This document shows, in pieces, positions 1-10,184 of a stretch of DNA of 64,000 bases; positions within the stretch are counted from its first letter, which is position 1, and every line of letters starts with the position of its first letter. The DNA comes from Poa pratensis (lineage: Eukaryota; Streptophyta; Magnoliopsida; Poales; Poaceae): positions 137,826,529 through 137,890,528 of the forward strand of contig CAMZMU010000041.1 in assembly GCA_947311845.1 (NCBI GenBank). Direction: 5' to 3'. A program made the translations under genes and the position numbers. The notes beneath the pieces are model-generated. The model was given only the letters and a program-made list of their open reading frames with translations, was not told the origin of the DNA and made no database searches.

Positions 1-365
1 GCACTGTGAACAGCGTGGTACTGTCATACACTGTTCGCATGAACAGTGCTCATCTACGGTGCATGTCCTTTATGAAAAAAGTCACTGGATTTTCAAAAAA
101 TTAGGATCGATCCTCCGGTAAAATTGAATAATTTAAATTTTTTTAATAAAAATATACACGAAATGCGCGTCGACGAGTAGGTTCCATTCCCGTGATCGGT
201 TTCGAATTTTGACGACTCTAACTTCTTAATTTTGGATCCAAAATCGCAAAAACATTCGACGAATTTTGTCAAATTCGTCACACTCAGTCATCCGTTCGAA
301 TTTTCCTTTCACGAGCAGATTGCTATCACCCTTCCAAGAAACTTTCATGTTTTAACCTTTCTATT
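1..365. other. AT-rich sequence, no gene seen
   Basis: No coding or RNA gene is visible. The only structure is a perfect short hairpin at 29-48 with an 8-bp stem (CACTGTTC/GAACAGTG) and a 4-base loop. Short ORFs here look like chance. Confidence 0.5.
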
Positions 366-674
366 TTGACGGATATACAGATGTGCACTTTCACAGTGCT
401 CGCCTTTTTCCCAGCAAAGCGCGGCGGCGCCGCCGAAGCCGTAGATCCAGAGGAAGCAGCCAAGGGTAAGCCAGCAGTGGAGCCCACGGGATCAGCAGCT
501 AGGGGAACCTCCAATCCGGAGGAATCCGCATGGCCGGTAGTAGAGCCAGGCGGAGAAGAAGGTGCGGACATATCTGGCAACGGCGACGAAGAAGAGAGGC
601 GAGCAAGGCGGCGACGGCGAGGACGCATCGGAGAAGAGGATGAAGAGCGGCGGCGAGCGGAGTCAAAGAGGTAA
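366..674 (+). other. GC-rich exon-like stretch, origin unknown
   Basis: A 102-codon open stretch, rich in Ala, Gly, Glu and Arg, ends in a Glu/Arg-rich tail. It lies just outside the left arm of the inverted duplication at 690-1491. The opposite strand is also partly open, as is usual for GC-rich grass first exons. A GT (GGTAAAG) directly after the Glu/Arg run could be a splice donor. It could be a captured first exon or plain GC-rich low-complexity DNA. No family is recognised. Confidence 0.25.
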
Positions 675-689
675 AGAAGAAAGCGGCGA

Positions 690-1491
690 GGTAATAAGGT
701 AAACAGTCTTCCAACAGTAAATTTAAATTCCATATAGAATGAACTGATCTTTCCTATATAATCTCCTTTGTACAATGGCCAGTCATATTGATGGGAGACC
801 TCAGAAACTAACCTTCCCCTCAAGTGCACAAAATTATAAGAGCCTTCACGCGACTGTTCAGTAGATGAACACTCTTGCATGAGAAGGCAATTCTGGTCAA
901 TTCATACAAATATTTAGGGTTCAAGAGTTCAAAAGACGAATCAGATAGTGTGCAGTCTGAAATTGGTGGCATCTAAATTTCATGGGGTGACGCAGAAGCT
1001 AATTAATTTGAGTGGCTTATTTAATCTGAGCGGTAATTTCGCATATACTCCTATACCTAGCCGCCTGCTTGTCCCCTCTCACCTTCTCCTAGTGCACTTG
1101 GTTTCCAACAGAAGGGTTGAAAGATGCAGTGTTGAACATCATGAGCAGGAAAATTAAGCTAACTATTACAACAGAAAGTTCAAGTATCCTGGACAACATG
1201 ATGCAGATCACAAAGAAACAGAATTAAGGTAGAAAAAAAAAGCAGAGGAAAACAAAGAGGAAGAATGAGAAACGTACCGTCGGCAGGACGGTCGCAACAA
1301 TCGTGAAAAACAGGGCGTTTGCCCATATGAATTTCACGCCTGCGCGCATCTTCCTGAAGCTGCAAAGAACCCCCAACAGGACGCTCAGACGTGTCGGAAG
1401 CCCCCAAGTTCATCGGGAAAGGAACAGAACCGGTAGCAGGAGTAGAGGCGCCGGGCAAGCGCACAACATCAGGAGTACGCGAATGCAGAAC
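690..1491 (-). repeat. Left arm of 802-bp inverted duplication
   Basis: This arm is the near-perfect reverse complement of 3135-3936. Reading the minus strand, it repeats exon 1 of the gene at 3135-5009 (the peptide containing VRLPGASTPATGS and RMGKRPVFHDCC, here HMGKRP), its GT donor, and about 590 bases of the intron. A 69-residue intronic ORF is identical in both arms. That implies a recent duplication, or sequence homogenisation. The arm ends abruptly at both sides and the flanks are unrelated. A transcript crossing both arms would fold into a hairpin of about 800 bp. Confidence 0.9.
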
Positions 1492-2177
1492 TGGACACCT
1501 CCTGGACATGAGATTACTACCTCTTGCACATATTAGCAGTATAGAGATCGAAGGCTAGGCTACCTTGCAGGCTTTCTTGTACATTAATGAACCAAATTAC
1601 TTATAACACAAAAGAGCTGCAAAGGTTGGGTGCATACCAAGATTTACAGCAGGACATGGCAACAAATCTTAAAAAATCCCTGACTTGCACACGGCACAAA
1701 AAATGTCAGTGTTTGCAGGTTGCAATCCTGGCAGCAGGAGCTGAAGTAATCATAACCATGGCTATCGCCCGTGCAACTGGACGCAGGCTCGTCGATCCCC
1801 AACTTTTACCATGTTCGCCGGCCTCCTATCCTGCAACATTAAGAGTGAAAGCAAGGAAATTTGTCGCCTACAACTTAAATTTCCATCCTTCATACATAAC
1901 CAGCTTAGATTCCCAACTTAAATTACAGATAGCAGTACTAAAATTCATGTTCTTCAAATATGTCAGCTTCGTGATTTGTGCCCAAGTCATTTACAATTGT
2001 TATTTCAGTTTTTTGAGGAACTAAAACATTAATATAGTTCTTATAATGAATCATACCTTGCTTCCCCTGCTAGTCTCTTTCTGGCCCTGCAAAAATTAAT
2101 CCAATCCATTAGTCCTCTGAACGCAGACAGGGCAGTTAACAGTAGGATGTAGTGTTTTTAGTTGTGGGATTATTGGT
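1492..2177. other. Spacer inside the inverted duplication
   Basis: This sequence separates the left arm from the CDKC fragment. A plus-strand open stretch of 145 codons (1587-2024) has no recognisable motif and becomes AT-rich halfway. The segment at 1700-1810 is richer in GC and could be another captured exon, but I cannot identify it. Confidence 0.3.
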
Positions 2178-2606
2178 CGAACCTAGAGATGTGACGATCT
2201 CCTTGAGATGGATGAAGTTCTAGTGGTGTAGCTTCTTGAGGATTTTGATATCGCTGCTGGCTGTGATAGGGAACTGCGTGGAATTAAAGAAAACTGAGAG
2301 CCAAAGACATCATGAAGAAAAGGGCGCTCGCTGTCCATGCAGATCTTCTTGAGCGCGACGATTTTCTTCGTTTCCGTATCCTTCGCCATGAACACTTGCC
2401 TAACAACAACGACAACAAATCAGCAGAATTGGACAGATGTAGAGGCGATTTGGCGCGAATGGGGAACTGAGATTGAGGGGTCGATAGACGCGTACCCGTA
2501 CGCACCCCTCACTGATGTGCTCGAGCTTCTGAAAGCAGTCGACCCCGCGGGATCCCCAGGACGGATACTCGTCGAGTTTGAGCTGCGTCGGCGCCGCCAC
2601 CGGCAT
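2178..2606 (-). pseudogene. CDKC-type cyclin-dependent kinase fragment (5' exons)
   Basis: The minus strand encodes the N-terminus of a plant CDKC kinase. ATG at 2606-2604 begins a peptide with the CDKC signature PSWGSRGVDCFQKLE. A short intron (about 2400-2495) follows, then exon 2 with the ATP-binding lysine motif VALKKI (from 2399), then exon 3 with the FPITA...IKILKKLHH block (from 2273). Lesions include an indel at the glycine-loop exon end, a changed PITAIRE-type helix (SSD in place of IRE), loss of a normal exon 2 donor, and an in-frame stop at 2220-2222. In CDKC the kinase phosphorylates the RNA polymerase II C-terminal domain as part of P-TEFb. This copy covers only the start of the N-lobe and cannot be active. 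Upstream on the minus strand lies a 5'UTR-like stretch with AAACCCTAA. It is a captured gene fragment. Confidence 0.85.
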
Positions 2607-2780
2607 GGATTCCGGAGCTTTCCCCTTCTGACACGTTAGGGTTTGCAGGGCGAGACGCGAGGATTGGGAGAGGAAAGCCGGAGAGGGGTGGAGTCCGAAC
2701 CTGCGCGCCGGCACCGTATTCCCTCCTGCTCGCGCGGCGGCGCAGCCCGTCGTCCCTCCTACTCGTGCTCCGGCATCGCG
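2607..2780 (-). other. Captured 5' UTR-like region of the CDKC fragment
   Basis: GC-rich, pyrimidine-rich sequence (read on the minus strand) with an AAACCCTAA-type motif directly upstream of the CDKC-like ATG, as expected of a plant housekeeping 5' UTR. It runs into the inner inverted repeat at 2781. Confidence 0.45.
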
Positions 2781-3132
2781 CTCCCTCCACCTCACGCACC
2801 ACCAGACTTCGTACCTCCCACCGGCGGGTGCAGCGGCCACCATCCCGACGCGCCTCCTGGCTAGGACGCCATCCCGCGCGCCTCCCGGCGAGGAAGCCCT
2901 TGGAGTCCAAGGGAAGGACAGCTCGGGGCGGCGACGGCGTCGAGGTGGAGGCAGGGCAGGAGGCTAGGATGGGGATGGCGGTGATGCGGGAGCGCTGGAG
3001 GAGGCGGCTCCAAGGGCTTCCTCGCCGGGAGGCGCGCGGGATGGCGTCCTAGCCAGGAGGCGCCTCGGGATGGTGGCCGCTGCACCCGCCGGTGGGAGGT
3101 ACGAAGTCTGGTGGTGCGTGAGGTGGAGGGAG
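2781..3132. repeat. Inner inverted repeat, 125-bp arms
   Basis: Positions 2781-2905 and 3008-3132 are reverse complements with few mismatches and are separated by a 102-base GC-rich loop (2906-3007). The right arm ends three bases before the right arm of the larger inverted duplication starts at 3135, so two hairpins of different age are stacked. The sequence is GC-rich and exon-like but is not identified. Confidence 0.9.
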
Positions 3133-3134
3133 CT

Positions 3135-3936
3135 GTTCTGCATTCGCGTACTCCTGATGTTGTGCGCTTGCCCGGCGCCTCTACTCCTGCTACCGGTTCT
3201 GTTCCTTTCCCGATGAACTTGGGGGCTTCCGACACGTCTGAGCGTCCTGTTGGGGGTTCTTTGCAGCTTCAGGAAGATGCGCGCAGGCGTGAAATTCGTA
3301 TGGGCAAACGCCCTGTTTTTCACGATTGTTGCGACCGTCCTGCCGACGGTACGTTTCTCATTCTTCCTCTTTGTTTTCCTCTGCTTTTTTTTTCTACCTT
3401 AATTCTGTTTCTTTGTGATCTGCATCATGTTGTCCAGGATACTTGAACTTTCTGTTGTAATAGTTAGCTTAATTTTCCTGCTCATGATGTTCAACACTGC
3501 ATCTTTCAACCCTTCTGTTGGAAACCAAGTGCACTAGGAGAAGGTGAGAGGGGACAAGCAGGCGGCTAGGTATAGGAGTATATGCGAAATTACCGCTCAG
3601 ATTAAATAAGCCACTCAAATTAATTAGCTTCTGCGTCACCCCATGAAATTTAGATGCCACCAATTTCAGACTGCACACTATCTGATTCGTCTTTTGAACT
3701 CTTGAACCCTAAATATTTGTATGAATTGACCAGAATTGCCTTCTCATGCAAGAGTGTTCATCTACTGAACAGTCGCGCGAAGGCTCTTATAATTTTGTGC
3801 ACTTGAGGGGAAGGTTAGTTTCTGAGGTCTCCCATCAATATGACTGGCCATTGTACAAAGGAGATTATATAGGAAAGATCAGTTCATTCTATATGGAATT
3901 TAAATTTACTGTTGGAAGACTGTTTACCTTATTACC
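3135..3936 (+). repeat. Right arm of 802-bp inverted duplication
   Basis: Reverse complement of 690-1491. It contains exon 1 of the gene model at 3135-5009 and the first 588 bases of intron 1. This copy is the one still joined to downstream exons, so it is more likely the source, and the left arm the inverted copy. Confidence 0.9.
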
Positions 3937-5009
3937 ACTGAAATCTGCACAACACGCGAGAATTTCTGAGGTCCCTCATTAGACATTATTCACCGGTGTT
4001 GATAAAGGATATCTAGCCTACCACAGCAGAAAAAAACGATCTATAGAAAGTCAACAGTTCCTTGATTAGTTTCCCTGCAGCAAATACAACCGGTACTGTA
4101 CAACCTGAATTTGCTGACTCGAACATCAAACACTGGCTGATCGTGGAGCAACAGGACATGCTACTCCTATTTATTTTTTACTTCTTGGTACAACTATTTC
4201 ATTTGTATGCAATTAATTTGTTAGTACATGGATGCTTAATGTTTACACTTTGAAATTTCTTGGATGCTTAATGTTTACACTTTTAAATTTCGTTCTACCC
4301 ATTACAACAGATGCTGTGTTGCTGTTCTACTTACATAGCATCATACTTATTCCGACTGCACATGTTCTCACTGTTTATTTTCTAAATTAGGTGCTTCTTC
4401 TGCTGCCAACGTTGAACCTGCTCAGTGCTCACGTATGGATTGTTCAAACATGTCGAGCCACTCCGCTTCAACTCCTTGGATTCCTTTCTCCGAGGCCCAT
4501 TCATCAGCTAATTGTTCTGGCCCGTCTATTTCGCATGCTACTGGATCATCGTCTGTTTCACACGACCCGGATTTTCTGCAGACCCCCCGGTTTGATTTTC
4601 CTACTGAAGATGTGTCTGATTATAGTGACCATGGTGACAACGATTCTGTTCCTGTGCCGCTTCCACCTCCAGGTGCTAATCCTCTGGATTATTTATCACG
4701 AGGTATGGTATGATCTCACAGTTTTCCTTCTTTGTTGATCCGTCACGTGTGTGTATAACAAGTTCCTATTATCCCTCTATTGATCCGTCACGTGCCTGCA
4801 CAATGCATTCCTGCTGATCGTTTCTGTTTGCTGATCTTTTTGTCGACCATCAAATGTTTCAGTTCCTCCAACTCCTTATGTACCGGCATGTCGAGCTTCT
4901 TCAAATCGTCGGATGCGCAGAGATATTCGTCGACACCGGATGTTGCTGCGTGCCCGGAATAAAACCGGTTCTTTTGCGCAAAGGTCCTTGCATTCTTCAC
5001 ATATTACAG
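3135..5009 (+). pseudogene. Unrecognised three-exon gene, 5' part only
   Basis: Three open exons join in frame through GT-AG sites: exon 1 to 3348 (donor GTACGT), exon 2 4391-4702, exon 3 4863 to a stop at 5007-5009. Every junction preserves the frame (G|GT, then G|TT), which chance would rarely give. The product is a Ser/Pro-rich, probably disordered N-terminal region: motif RMGKRPVFHDCC, then a Ser-rich acidic stretch with DFPTEDVSDYSDHGDND and PVPLPPPG, then an Arg-rich segment (RRMRRDIRRHRMLLRARNKTGSFAQ). The true start is upstream of the duplication arm and has been lost. It lies inside a Helitron-ended composite, so it may be the N-terminal part of a Helitron Rep/helicase gene or a captured host gene. 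I do not recognise it securely. Confidence 0.45.
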
Positions 5010-5380
5010 ACTAATTTTACTAACCCCACCACCAAATAACTTTTCCCAAACTAATTTCAGTAACATTATTTTAAGCACCATATATATTTCATATTGCACT
5101 GACATATTATTTTTCCAATTTGTTTCCTGTATTAACTTCATTTACGATCAAGGCACCAGAATAGCGTACATATTTCCAATCCTCTAAAACTAACTAATCG
5201 AAATATTACTGTTGCTTCTAATATCATTACATACATATCACAACAACCAATTGTCACTCAACGGCCGTCGACCGTCTCACGAACAATAGTTCCACCGCCC
5301 GCCCTCCCCCCAAACCTGTGAAAAGAACAAAACAGCTCCAAATCCAGCAAACATTTACAAGCTGCTATTTGTTTACTTAC
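5010..5380. other. AT-rich spacer, nothing recognised
   Basis: AT-rich sequence between the truncated exon 3 and the 153-bp tandem repeats, with no coding signal. Probably internal Helitron sequence. Confidence 0.4.
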
Positions 5381-5832
5381 ATTCAATTCTATTACAAATG
5401 CACCCGATAAAAAAAACTGCCTGCTAGCACAAGCCAATTAAATCTACGAGTACACGAACTTCCAAATCAACCTAACCACAATTTTAAATTGACATGAGCG
5501 CAGCGTAAGACCATATTAGAGTTCGTACTAACATTCAATTCTACTACAAATGCACCCGCTAAAAAAAACCTGCCTGCTAGCACAGGCAAATTAAATCTAT
5601 AAGTACACGAACTTCCAAATCAATCTAAACACAATTTTAAATTGACACGAGCGCAACGTAAGACCATATTAGAGTTCGTACTAACATTCAATTCTACTAC
5701 AAATGCACCTGATAAAAAAACCCTGCCTGCTAGCACAAGCAAATTAAATCTACAAGTACACGAACTTCCAAATCAACCTAATCACAATTTTAAATTGACA
5801 CGAGCGCAGCGTAAGACCATATTAGAGTTCGA
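5381..5832. repeat. Tandem repeat, three copies of about 153 bp
   Basis: Copies start at 5381, 5533 and 5686, each opening with ATTCAATTCTA and closing with AGACCATATTAGAG. They differ by a few substitutions and A-run lengths. The first copy lies next to unrelated sequence and the third is cut off by new sequence at 5833. The repeats show the same peptide twice in one frame (LTRAQRKTILEF), which is only a consequence of the tandem structure. Confidence 0.9.
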
Positions 5833-5932
5833 TAGAGGCAACATTGATTCTTTCTATTCTTTTCGCATGACTTCAATTTCAGAATACACGGTATTCTTAG
5901 AAATTCCTCTTTATATTTATTACTTCCATATA

Positions 5933-7185
5933 TAATTGCATGCTTCTTAAAAACAACAAAAATAACTCTACGGTCGCGGCGTGCCGCCGCGAACAATTTT
6001 TTCCCCTCCTAACAGGTTTCTCCCCCTTTTAGTTTACCCTATTTTTTCCCGCACTTCTTTTTACGAACATTGCGCACGAATATTTCTTTTTTGTGCGCTT
6101 CTAACAGATTTCCACTGCCTTTTCTTTTCTTCTTTTACTTCCCGTATATTTTTTCCCTACTTCTTAATGGTCTACATTAATTCCATTTGCATGCCTAAAT
6201 TCGCAAAATAAAAAAATCTTCCAACACTTACTCCATACAAAAAACACTAGACATTTCCTACCTTTTAAAACCAATTAGTTAGTAGTTGTGCATCCCCCTC
6301 TCCTTTTCCCTCTATTATTTTCCCTTCCCATCTCAGTTTTTTGACAACTACATGATACTCAACATGTGTGGAAAATGATGATTTCGTTTGGCTATGCCAT
6401 GCATATCACAAGTTCTACTACGTCGACCTTAGGTAGGCCATTATTTCAGTTTGTTGCGGTTCGCTACTGGACCTAACGACAGAGAACATTTCTCCTCTTT
6501 ATTTTTCTATTACTTCCATTTTTAGTCAATCAGAACAATGACTCTTCAAAACGCATGCGATAATTGCATGCTTCTTAAAAACAACAAAAATAACTCTACG
6601 GTCGCGGCGTGCCGCCGCGAACAGTTTTTTCCTCCTAACAGGTTTCTCCCCCTTTTAGTTTACCCTATTTTTTCCCGCACTTCTTTTTACGAACATTGCG
6701 CATGCATATTTCTTTTTTGTGCGCTTCTAACAAATTTCCAGTGCTTTTTTTTTACTTTTACTTCCCGTATATCTTTTTTCCTACTTCTTAACGGTCTACA
6801 TTAATTCCATTTGGATCCCTAAATTCGCCAAATAAAAAAAATCTTCCAACACTTACTCCATACAAAAAACACTAGACATTTCCTACCTTTTAAAACCAAT
6901 TAGTTAGTAGTTGTGCATCCCCCTCTCCTTTTCCCTCTATTATTTTCCCTTCCCATCTCAGTTTTTTGACAACTACATGATACTCAACATATGTGGAAAA
7001 TGATGACTTCGTTTGGCTATGCCATGCATATCACAAGCTCTACTACGTCGACCTTAGGTAGGCCATTATTTCAGTTTGTTGCGGTTCACTAATGGACCTA
7101 ACGACAGAGAACATTTCTCCTCTTAATTTTTCTATTACTTTCATTTTTAGTCAATCAGAACAACGGCTCTTCAAAATGCATGCGA
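5933..7185. repeat. Tandem duplication, two copies of about 627 bp
   Basis: Copies 5933-6560 and 6561-7185 are about 97% alike by eye. Each starts with TAATTGCATGC and soon carries a perfect 8-bp hairpin (TCGCGGCG/CGCCGCGA, loop TGC) at 5974-5992 and 6602-6620. The hairpins resemble the Helitron end at 8088-8106 in sequence (CTACGG.CGCGGCGTG). The copies probably arose from Helitron 3' parts joined head to tail. No coding capacity. Confidence 0.9.
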
Positions 7186-8087
7186 CCAAACGCAAACGAC
7201 AATAAGTCCACACAACCAATACAATTTCATTCACTATACACCACGTTTGCTCATACATCTCCTACGCCGAGGCTAAAGTGTCCATCTAGCGGTAGCGACC
7301 TCCATAACAATGATCATCAACCCAACTGCCAAAAAAAAAGAATAAACAAAAAATGCCTACATGACTCTTAAAACAACAAATATAACCCCACGGGTGCGAC
7401 GGCATGTATATAACTATAGTCGTCATTAAACTGTGTAACGAAGAATTATACAATGCTTACCTTGGTTTAGTTTCTTCTAGAAAAAGTAAGGGATCCCTAT
7501 GACGACTTCCAAATACACAATCTATATTTGCTCAAGTACATCTGAGTTTCCTATCAGTGTATGTTTTATTATAACCTGTCAATTTTAGATGACAAATCAA
7601 TGGTACTCCTGCTATTGTGATGTACATATATATGCCAATATGTACGAACTTCTACGTAATCCTAAGCGTAAATTCGGCCACGGTTTATATTACTCCCACT
7701 ATTAAAAACACTCTATACTAATGAAATCAACTATAAGAAATATTTGCACTGTTACACCTAATACTACTACACATAATAATCTAACGGCCTCCAAATCAGC
7801 TACCAAACTACAATACGTATCCTACCTCCTTTCTTTAGTTTTCTCTTATTCAGTGCTTCTATGCATACACTAAAACAGAGTACAAACTTTTTAATCAAAG
7901 TTTCTGAAACGTGTGCTTTATCTCTACACCTCTCTATACTACCTTCTCTACTCGCAAAAAAGGATAAAGATATCATTAACTTCTTTCTATATTTATGCAG
8001 ACGTGCTCTTACGTTCCTACATAAATTTAAATACACGAACAAAAAAATTACATCAGAATTACAGAACATCCCAATTTTACACTACGG
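7186..8087. other. AT-rich internal Helitron-like sequence
   Basis: No gene. A degraded relative of the hairpin motif (CACGGGTGCGACGGCATG) is at about 7390-7407. The block AGCGGTAGCGACCTCCATAAC at about 7287 recurs twice beyond the Helitron end (8335-8418). Confidence 0.45.
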
Positions 8088-8119
8088 GCGCGGCGTGATG
8101 CCGCGCTAAATTTACCTAG
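8088..8119 (+). mobile_element. Helitron 3' terminus (hairpin plus CTAG)
   Basis: A perfect 7-bp stem GCGCGGC (8088-8094) / GCCGCGC (8100-8106) with a 5-base loop is followed nine bases later by CTAG (8116-8119) and then T at 8120. A GC-rich hairpin shortly before CTRR, with insertion between A and T, is the defining Helitron 3' end. The 5' end (TC after A) could not be located with confidence, so element length is unknown. It would take in the captured CDKC fragment and the three-exon gene if it reaches that far left. Confidence 0.8.
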
Positions 8120-9235
8120 TAATAGTAAAATACATTGACCATTTAAGTGGCCTGAACTTTTACAGAGCTACGAGCTATCTTCTTGATGAGATAGAGGTGA
8201 AAAAATATATATAGGAGCACACCAATGTAGACGAGTTTGGAGGTTTATGTTTAGAGATTTGTGGGCGTAGTGTAGAGGTTGCTGGCTCCGACAAGGGAAG
8301 AAACTCCGACGAAAGCCATGATCGACTTCCATAAGCCCGTAGTATAGCGGTAGCGACCTCCATAACAATATAACGGAGCCCGTAGTATAGCGGTAGCGAC
8401 CTCCATAACAATATTGTCCTGTGCCATCGACAAACGTCATTTACCTCACTGGAGGTGTCACCATCTTTGTTCTCTTCCTTCACCGTTTGTCTGCATGTGG
8501 AACCCGCCCTCCTCGGTGCTTCTCTTTGGCGGTGGTTTGCCGATCTCTGCAACGCTTCCGACGATCACTACATGTCTTCTGTAGCCGCCTCCCTCATAGA
8601 TGTCAGTTGATTATCTTGTAAGCGCTTGTTTCCTAGTTAGAATGGTGATCCAGTACCTAGGGGGTAGCCTCGAACGACGACATGCAACTGGGCGCATGCT
8701 CATAATTAGAGAAATTCCCATGATAAATATTATTAAGACAAGCAAGTTTACTTACATTAAACGCATAAAATGAGTTTAGACAAGAGAAGTTTTAAAGCGA
8801 CTTTCTAAATCGATGATAATAAAGTTATAGCTACATAGAAGGTGTCCCGCGATGTAAAAATAATCAACAATGACATAGTGTTCCCCTTTAATTGATTTCC
8901 ACTATTTGTTAACATTTTATTCATAATTAAGCTTACCATGTCATTTTCTCTGAAAATAGACATCTTTCGATAGGGGCTCTCAACCATCATATCTTGAGAA
9001 AAGATGTCCTCACATTTTTAACCAAAAACATTGAATGGGTTAATAAAATTTGAATTTTAGATAATATAATATAATAGAATCATACATCATAATCCATCGC
9101 ATAGCTAGAGTTGATTTCGGCTACCTCATGATTAGTTGGCCAAAGTATGTTCAAGTCTTACTTAAATACCCCACCTATGGCATTATTTAGAATCGGGTTT
9201 TATTATCTTGAAAAATTAGCCACCGCAGACAGTAA
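8120..9235. other. Intergenic sequence with 43-bp direct repeat
   Basis: No gene seen. A 43-bp unit (GCCCGTAGTATAGCGG...) is tandemly repeated at 8335-8377 and 8378-8418. Its core also occurs inside the Helitron near 7287. The rest (8420-9235) is AT-rich and featureless to me. Confidence 0.45.
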
Positions 9236-9782
9236 GGGTGTGTTAGGGAGCATACTATTTTAAAAAACTTTCAATAAAACCGTGGTTTCTAGAAATACTA
9301 TGATTTTAAATACTTTGAGGTGTTTGCTTTAGCAAGAACTGCAGTTTTTTATACTTCAATGTCAAGGAAAATTGTACTAATTTGAAGTATATAAAAAACA
9401 TGTCTCGGCCTGTTTTTTCAAAACTGAAATATTGGGTGGTCAAGTTTGAGAATACCGTGTTTTCGAATATTTTGGTTTTATAAATATTTGTTTGCCAAAC
9501 TGAGCCTAAGGGTGTGTTTGGGAGCAACTATTTTTAAAATATTTCAATAAACTGTGGTTTCCTGAAATACTATGGTCTAAATACTTTGAGGTGGTTAGCT
9601 TTAGAAAAACTGCAGTTTTTTATACTTCAAGATCAAAGAAAATTGCACTATTTTTTAAGTATATAAAAATACACTTGGACATCTTTTTTCAATAATGAAG
9701 TATAAGTTGGCCAGGCATGAGAATACTGTGATTTTTGAATACTTTGGTTTTAAAAATATTTCGTTGCCAAGCTGAGCCTAAG
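9236..9782. mobile_element. Tandem pair of MITE-like elements (274 and 273 bp)
   Basis: Units 9236-9509 and 9510-9782 are diverged copies that abut directly. Each opens with GGGTGTGTT and closes with CTGAGCCTAA. The ends form only a weak inverted repeat, and no clear target duplication is visible. GGGTGTGTTTGG-type ends are common among grass hAT and Harbinger MITEs. The direct tandem arrangement without spacer is unusual. Confidence 0.6.
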
Positions 9783-10172
9783 AGTTAAATATTTCTGACT
9801 AGACTAGATCTAATCTCTCTTTTAAATTCGGAATCGGTTTTACTAAATGTCACTAAATAGCACTCATAAAAAAATGATTTTTTCAACAAAAACATGCGAA
9901 TGTAAATATTTTCGCCAAATCAAGATAGGACGGTCGTCCTAACTTGCCCTAGTGGGAGATCCGCCCATGTTTGGTAGTGGTCTTGACGGCTTCGGTTTGG
10001 ACGACATTATAAGACTTTTGTCAGCTTTGTTGAATAAATATAATAAATAAAATACGTATGCATCGCTGCGACGCGGGACTATACGTCTATACCCCTTTTT
10101 GAAAAAAAATGCTGTGTTCTAGGGCACGGTCCAGCCATACCTGTGTATATGTGCCATCACGCACCTTCTTTT
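9783..10172. other. Intergenic sequence, nothing recognised
   Basis: AT-rich sequence without coding signal, RNA gene or clear repeat. It ends at the target duplication of the LINE insertion. Confidence 0.4.
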
Positions 10173-10184
10173 CAAAGGTGTATT

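Noticed and set aside
5381..5832. CRISPR-like array
   Set aside because: Three contiguous 153-bp copies without spacers in a plant genome: a plain tandem repeat.
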